This document shows, piece by piece, positions 14,053 through 16,785 of a DNA stretch of 16,785 nucleotides. The stretch's first letter is position 1, and each line of letters starts with the position of its first letter. The stretch is from Methanoculleus sp. UBA208 (lineage in GTDB: Archaea; Halobacteriota; Methanomicrobia; Methanomicrobiales; Methanoculleaceae): the NCBI RefSeq assembly GCF_002498065.1, contig NZ_DAFZ01000009.1, positions 599 through 17,383 on the forward strand. Reading direction: 5' to 3'. The translations under genes and the position numbers were made by a program. The notes below the pieces were generated by a model. It did not search any database. It had not been told where the DNA came from and worked only from the letters and a program-made list of their open reading frames with translations.

Positions 14053-14175
14053 TGGATCTGATCGGCGGGCCGCCGGGACCGGGCGCGCCGGTCTTCTCTC
14101 CACGGAGACGGGGGCATGCAAAAGGCATATGCCATTCGTTCCGTCATTACTGATCAGGATAATCAGGGAATAACC

Positions 14176-15768
14176 ATGAAGATCTCACTCCTCCAGGTGA
14201 ACACGGTCGTCGGCGACCTCGCCGGCAACGCCGACCGGATAGCGGCAGGTGTCGCGGGGGCATCCCGTCACCGGCCGGACCTGATCGTCGCCCCGGAACT
14301 CTCTCTGACCGGCTGCCCTCCCGGGGACCTGCTGCTCAATAAGGGGTTTATAGCGCGGAGCCTCGCCGTCCTGGGAGACCTGGCCGCAAACCTCGCCGAT
14401 GCGCCGCCGGTGCTCGTCGGTTTCGCCGAGCCGAACCCCCCCGGAACCGGCCGGCCGCTCTTCAACGCAGCCGCCCTCCTCCGGGACGGTGCGGTAGGGA
14501 AAACGTTCCGGAAAGCCCCCATCTCCGATGGTATCCTCGATGAAACTCGCTACTTCGAGCCGGCGGCCGAAAGCCCCGGGTTCCTCTGCCTCGGCGAAAG
14601 GACGGTCGGGGTCACCATCGGCGAGGAGGTCCGGTTCGGCGGGCCGATGCCGGACGTGGTCGTGAACCTCTCCGCATCGCCGTTTGCCGCTGGCAGGCAG
14701 CGCCTGCGCGAGGAGGCGCTCTCCCGGTTCGCGAGGGAGCACGGGGTCGCAATCGCCGCGGCAAACCTCGTCGGCGGGAACGACGATCTGGTCTTTGACG
14801 GCCGGAGTGTTGCCTTTTTTGCCGACGGAACTCTCATCGCCCGCGGTGCGGCCTTTGGCGAAGATGTCGTGACCGTCGACCTCGCCCACCCCGCCCCGCA
14901 GGCGGTCGCACCCGACGACCAGGCACCCGAGTCCGAGATCTGGCGGGCGCTGGTGCTCGGGACCCGCGACTACGTCCACAAATGCGGGTTTACATCCGTC
15001 CACCTCGGCCTCTCCGGCGGGATCGACTCCTCGCTCGTGGCCGCCGTCGCCGTCCGGGCGCTCGGGCCGAAGAACGTCTTCGGGGTGCTCCTCCCCTCCC
15101 CCCACACCTCTATAGAAAGCATCGAGGACGCTCGAAACCTTGCAAAGAACCTCGGTATCCGGGTCGAGTGCATCCCGATCGCGCCGATGATGGAGGCGTT
15201 CGACGGAGCCCTCGCGGATGCCTTCACGGGACTCCCCTGCGACATCACCGAGGAGAACCTGCAGGCCAGGATCCGGGCGACGGTCCTGATGGCCCTCGCG
15301 AACAAGTTCGGCTCCATGCTCCTCTCGACCGGGAACAAGTCGGAAGCCGCGGTCGGCTACTGCACCCTCTACGGGGATACAGCTGGGGGGCTTTCCGTGA
15401 TCGCCGACGTCCCGAAGGGGATGGTCTACCGGATAGCACGGTGGCTGAACGCGAAGCAGCCCGTCATCCCCGAGAGGGTGCTAAAAAAGCTCCCCTCCGC
15501 GGAGCTCCGGCCCGGCCAGACCGACCAGGAGATCCTCCCCCCCTACGACCTCCTCGACGCGATCCTCCATCGTTACATCGACTGCTTCGAGTCCCCGGGC
15601 GAGATCGTCGCCGCCGGGTACCCTGCAGAGACCGTCCGGGAGGTTCTCCGGATGGTCGGGCAGGCGGAGTTCAAGCGCCGGCAGGCTCCGCCCGGGATCA
15701 GGGTGACCGATCGGGCGTTCGGGACGGACTGGCACATGCCGATCGCCGCGAAACCCTGGTGGCAGTGA
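14176..15768 (+). CDS. nadE: NAD+ synthetase with nitrilase-like N-terminal domain lacking its catalytic Cys
   Basis: Cytoplasmic enzyme that makes NAD+ from deamido-NAD+, ATP and an ammonia source. The C-terminal synthetase domain (about 260-530) is intact: P-loop GLSGGIDSSL, STGNKSEAAVGY, LYGDTAGGLSVIADVPKG. The N-terminal domain (1-245) is a nitrilase fold with E41 (APELSLTG) and K113 (TFRKAPISDG), but the expected nucleophile Cys of an ICED-type motif is G149 (TIGEEVRF). The LPNYG-like loop after the Lys is also changed. The glutaminase half may therefore be dead and the enzyme ammonia-dependent. ATG 14176 gives the canonical MKISLLQVNTVVGD start. The frame is open to 14116. Its TGA overlaps the ATG of the next gene by one base, indicating an operon. 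Confidence 0.9.
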   Translation: MKISLLQVNTVVGDLAGNADRIAAGVAGASRHRPDLIVAPELSLTGCPPGDLLLNKGFIARSLAVLGDLAANLADAPPVLVGFAEPNPPGTGRPLFNAAALLRDGAVGKTFRKAPISDGILDETRYFEPAAESPGFLCLGERTVGVTIGEEVRFGGPMPDVVVNLSASPFAAGRQRLREEALSRFAREHGVAIAAANLVGGNDDLVFDGRSVAFFADGTLIARGAAFGEDVVTVDLAHPAPQAVAPDDQAPESEIWRALVLGTRDYVHKCGFTSVHLGLSGGIDSSLVAAVAVRALGPKNVFGVLLPSPHTSIESIEDARNLAKNLGIRVECIPIAPMMEAFDGALADAFTGLPCDITEENLQARIRATVLMALANKFGSMLLSTGNKSEAAVGYCTLYGDTAGGLSVIADVPKGMVYRIARWLNAKQPVIPERVLKKLPSAELRPGQTDQEILPPYDLLDAILHRYIDCFESPGEIVAAGYPAETVREVLRMVGQAEFKRRQAPPGIRVTDRAFGTDWHMPIAAKPWWQ

Positions 15769-16448
15769 TGGCGGCGACCCTTGCCGACGACCTCTCCGCG
15801 ATCTACGATGCCCTCTTCGCGGCGTTCGGCCACCAGCACTGGTGGCCCGCAAAGACACCCTTCGAGACGATGGTCGGCGCCATCCTCGCCCAGAACGTCT
15901 CCTGGACGAACGCGGCCCAGGCCGTAGCAAACCTCGAAGACACCGGGATGCTCGACCCGCACCTCCTCGCCGCGGCCGATCCCGCCGACATCGCCCCCCT
16001 GATCGTCCCTTCACGGTTCTACAACCAGAAGGCGGAGCGGATCCGGGAGTTTTCCGGAGTCTACGTTACGGAGTTCCAGGCCGACCCGGCGGCAATGGCG
16101 GCCGTGGAGACCGGGGAACTCCGCGAACGGCTGCTCGCCCTCCGGGGTTTCGGGAAGGAGACGGCGGACACCATCCTGCTTTACGCCTGCGAAAAGCCGG
16201 TCTTCGTCGTCGACGCCTACACCCGCCGGATATTCTCGCGCTACGGCCTCCTCCCCGAAGGGGCGTCCTACGACCTGACGCAGCGGCTCTTTGCGGAGAA
16301 CCTCGAAGAGGACGTGGAACTCTTCAACGACTACCACGCCCAGATCGTGCGCCTGGGAAACGCCGTCTGCAAAAAGTCGCCGCTCTGCGACCGCTGCCCC
16401 ATCCGGGAGGTTCGCGGGGCGCTCCGGTGCGCCGGGGGGCGGAGATGA
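15768..16448 (+). CDS. Endonuclease III-related DNA glycosylase (COG2231/MagIII-like)
   Basis: DNA repair glycosylase of the helix-hairpin-helix family, 226 aa. It has TPFETMVGAILAQNVSWTN near the N-terminus, and the hairpin LLALRGFGKETADTILLY (about 123-140) with the conserved Asp at D149 (VVDAYTRR). Where endonuclease III has the catalytic Lys (GRKTA), this has GKETA, so E131 occupies that site. That fits a monofunctional glycosylase such as the MagIII-type proteins, with alkylated or mismatched bases as possible substrates. A C-x5-C-x2-C cluster (VCKKSPLCDRC) with a further Cys near the end indicates a 4Fe-4S site. ATG 15768 shares one base with the nadE stop codon. A link between the two activities is not obvious. 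Confidence 0.85.
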   Translation: MAATLADDLSAIYDALFAAFGHQHWWPAKTPFETMVGAILAQNVSWTNAAQAVANLEDTGMLDPHLLAAADPADIAPLIVPSRFYNQKAERIREFSGVYVTEFQADPAAMAAVETGELRERLLALRGFGKETADTILLYACEKPVFVVDAYTRRIFSRYGLLPEGASYDLTQRLFAENLEEDVELFNDYHAQIVRLGNAVCKKSPLCDRCPIREVRGALRCAGGRR

Positions 16449-16610
16449 AGGGTGTTAGGCCTTCTGGGTGCGACGGACGGAACGTCCGGAGCTCAAGAAA
16501 ACGCAAAGCGTCTTCGAGTTGCGACGGGCCGAATGGTGCGACGGTTCACTAGAACCGGAGCATGAGAAGCCCGAAGGGCTTCGAGTCCAGAGTATGAGCA
16601 CCGAGGGTGC
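16446..16610 (+). repeat. Array of six short hairpins with constant linkers (copy B)
   Basis: Hairpins: GAAGG/CCTTC (16447-16464, overlapping the glycosylase stop), GGACG-GAA-CGTCC (16475-16487), GAAAACGC-AAA-GCGTCTTC (16497-16515, one mismatch), GGTTC-ACTA-GAACC (16543-16556), GAAGCCC-GAA-GGGCTTC (16566-16582) and GCACC-GAG-GGTGC (16598-16610). Linkers match copy A at 1412-1525 (TGCGACGG, GGAGCTCAAG, GGAGCATGAG). Orientation is the same in both copies. Confidence 0.75.
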
Positions 16611-16694
16611 GAGCCACGAAGAACGCGAAGGTAAGGGAGACGTGTATCACAGACTCTGCTGAAGCTCTTTTTCGGTCTTCCCCTACCCCGATGA

Positions 16695-16736
16695 GGTTGA
16701 TGCTGGGCCCGGCTGTCCCTAGGATCAACCTTTTTT
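16695..16736 (+). terminator. Long hairpin with T6 tail
   Basis: GGTTGAT (16695-16701) pairs with ATCAACC (16724-16730). Inside, CTGGG (16703-16707) pairs with CCC-AG (16717-16722) around a single bulged T. Six T follow directly (16731-16736). It has the form of an intrinsic terminator. It could end the transcript of the operon or of hairpin array B. A shorter T5 tract (16668-16672) lies before it. Confidence 0.5.
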
Positions 16737-16751
16737 CTCGAACATGTCCCC

Positions 16752-16785
16752 ATGCAGTGGACCGTGGTGGCTATCGCCATTGGGG
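16752..16785 (+). CDS. Possible start of a membrane or exported protein, cut by the window edge
   Basis: ATG 16752 opens MQWTVVAIAIG, the kind of hydrophobic N-terminus seen in membrane or exported proteins, and runs off the window. There is no Shine-Dalgarno. Only 11 codons are visible, so this is a weak call; the overlapping ATG at 16744 gives a less protein-like frame. Confidence 0.3.
   Translation, partial: MQWTVVAIAIG

Noticed and set aside
14982..15767. Upstream extension of the glycosylase frame to 14982
   Set aside because: The extension lies inside nadE in another frame and is Arg/Pro-rich. The ATG at 15768 overlapping the nadE stop starts the recognisable glycosylase sequence.

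Overview
The window is about 16.8 kb of GC-rich DNA from an archaeon, most likely a methanogen of the order Methanomicrobiales (Methanoculleus-like). This placement is inferred from gene content and signals, not from a marker gene. The clues are a PhoU protein with an N-terminal AbrB domain, a TIGR00341/DUF389 membrane protein, a Clp1-type polynucleotide kinase and a two-USP plus GNAT fusion. Many genes also have an archaeal TATA-like element about 25-35 nt before the start codon and no Shine-Dalgarno, which suggests leaderless mRNAs. No gene in the window ends in TAG, apart from one in-frame TAG discussed below.

Layout. 1-1300: a two-domain sulfurtransferase and its terminator. 1412-1525: an array of short hairpins with constant linkers; a related, longer array lies at 16446-16610. 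1999-2973: a DUF389 membrane protein interrupted by an in-frame TAG. 3016-4116: an 18-bp perfect palindrome, overlapping TATA elements and a PhoU/AbrB regulator, followed by an SLC13/ArsB-type permease (4200-5450). 5454-6344 (-): a Clp1/Grc3-like kinase. 6461-6982 (+): a thioredoxin-fold/ATP10-like protein. 6986-7978 (-): a secreted/membrane protein. 8031-8507 (-): a PPOX-like flavoprotein. 8871-10292 (+): a secreted protein with five 39-bp repeats. 10323-10820 (-): an MJ0936/YfcE-type phosphoesterase. 11125-11295 (+): a 56-residue protein behind a structured leader. 13779-11347 (-): an operon of a PAS histidine-kinase-like protein and a USP-USP-GNAT protein. 14176-16448 (+): a coupled pair of NAD synthetase and an endonuclease III-like glycosylase.

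The most interesting thread is a set of enzymes with altered active sites. The kinase-like protein has Asn where the phospho-acceptor His is expected, and its membrane region has no usable start codon. It is translationally coupled to a two-USP plus acetyltransferase fusion. The NAD synthetase keeps an intact synthetase domain, but its glutaminase domain has Gly at the expected catalytic Cys. The glycosylase has Glu at the usual catalytic Lys. The hairpin arrays at the two ends are the best non-coding candidate, because stem sequences differ between copies while pairing is kept. No complete defence system, mobile element, CRISPR array, tRNA or rRNA was seen.
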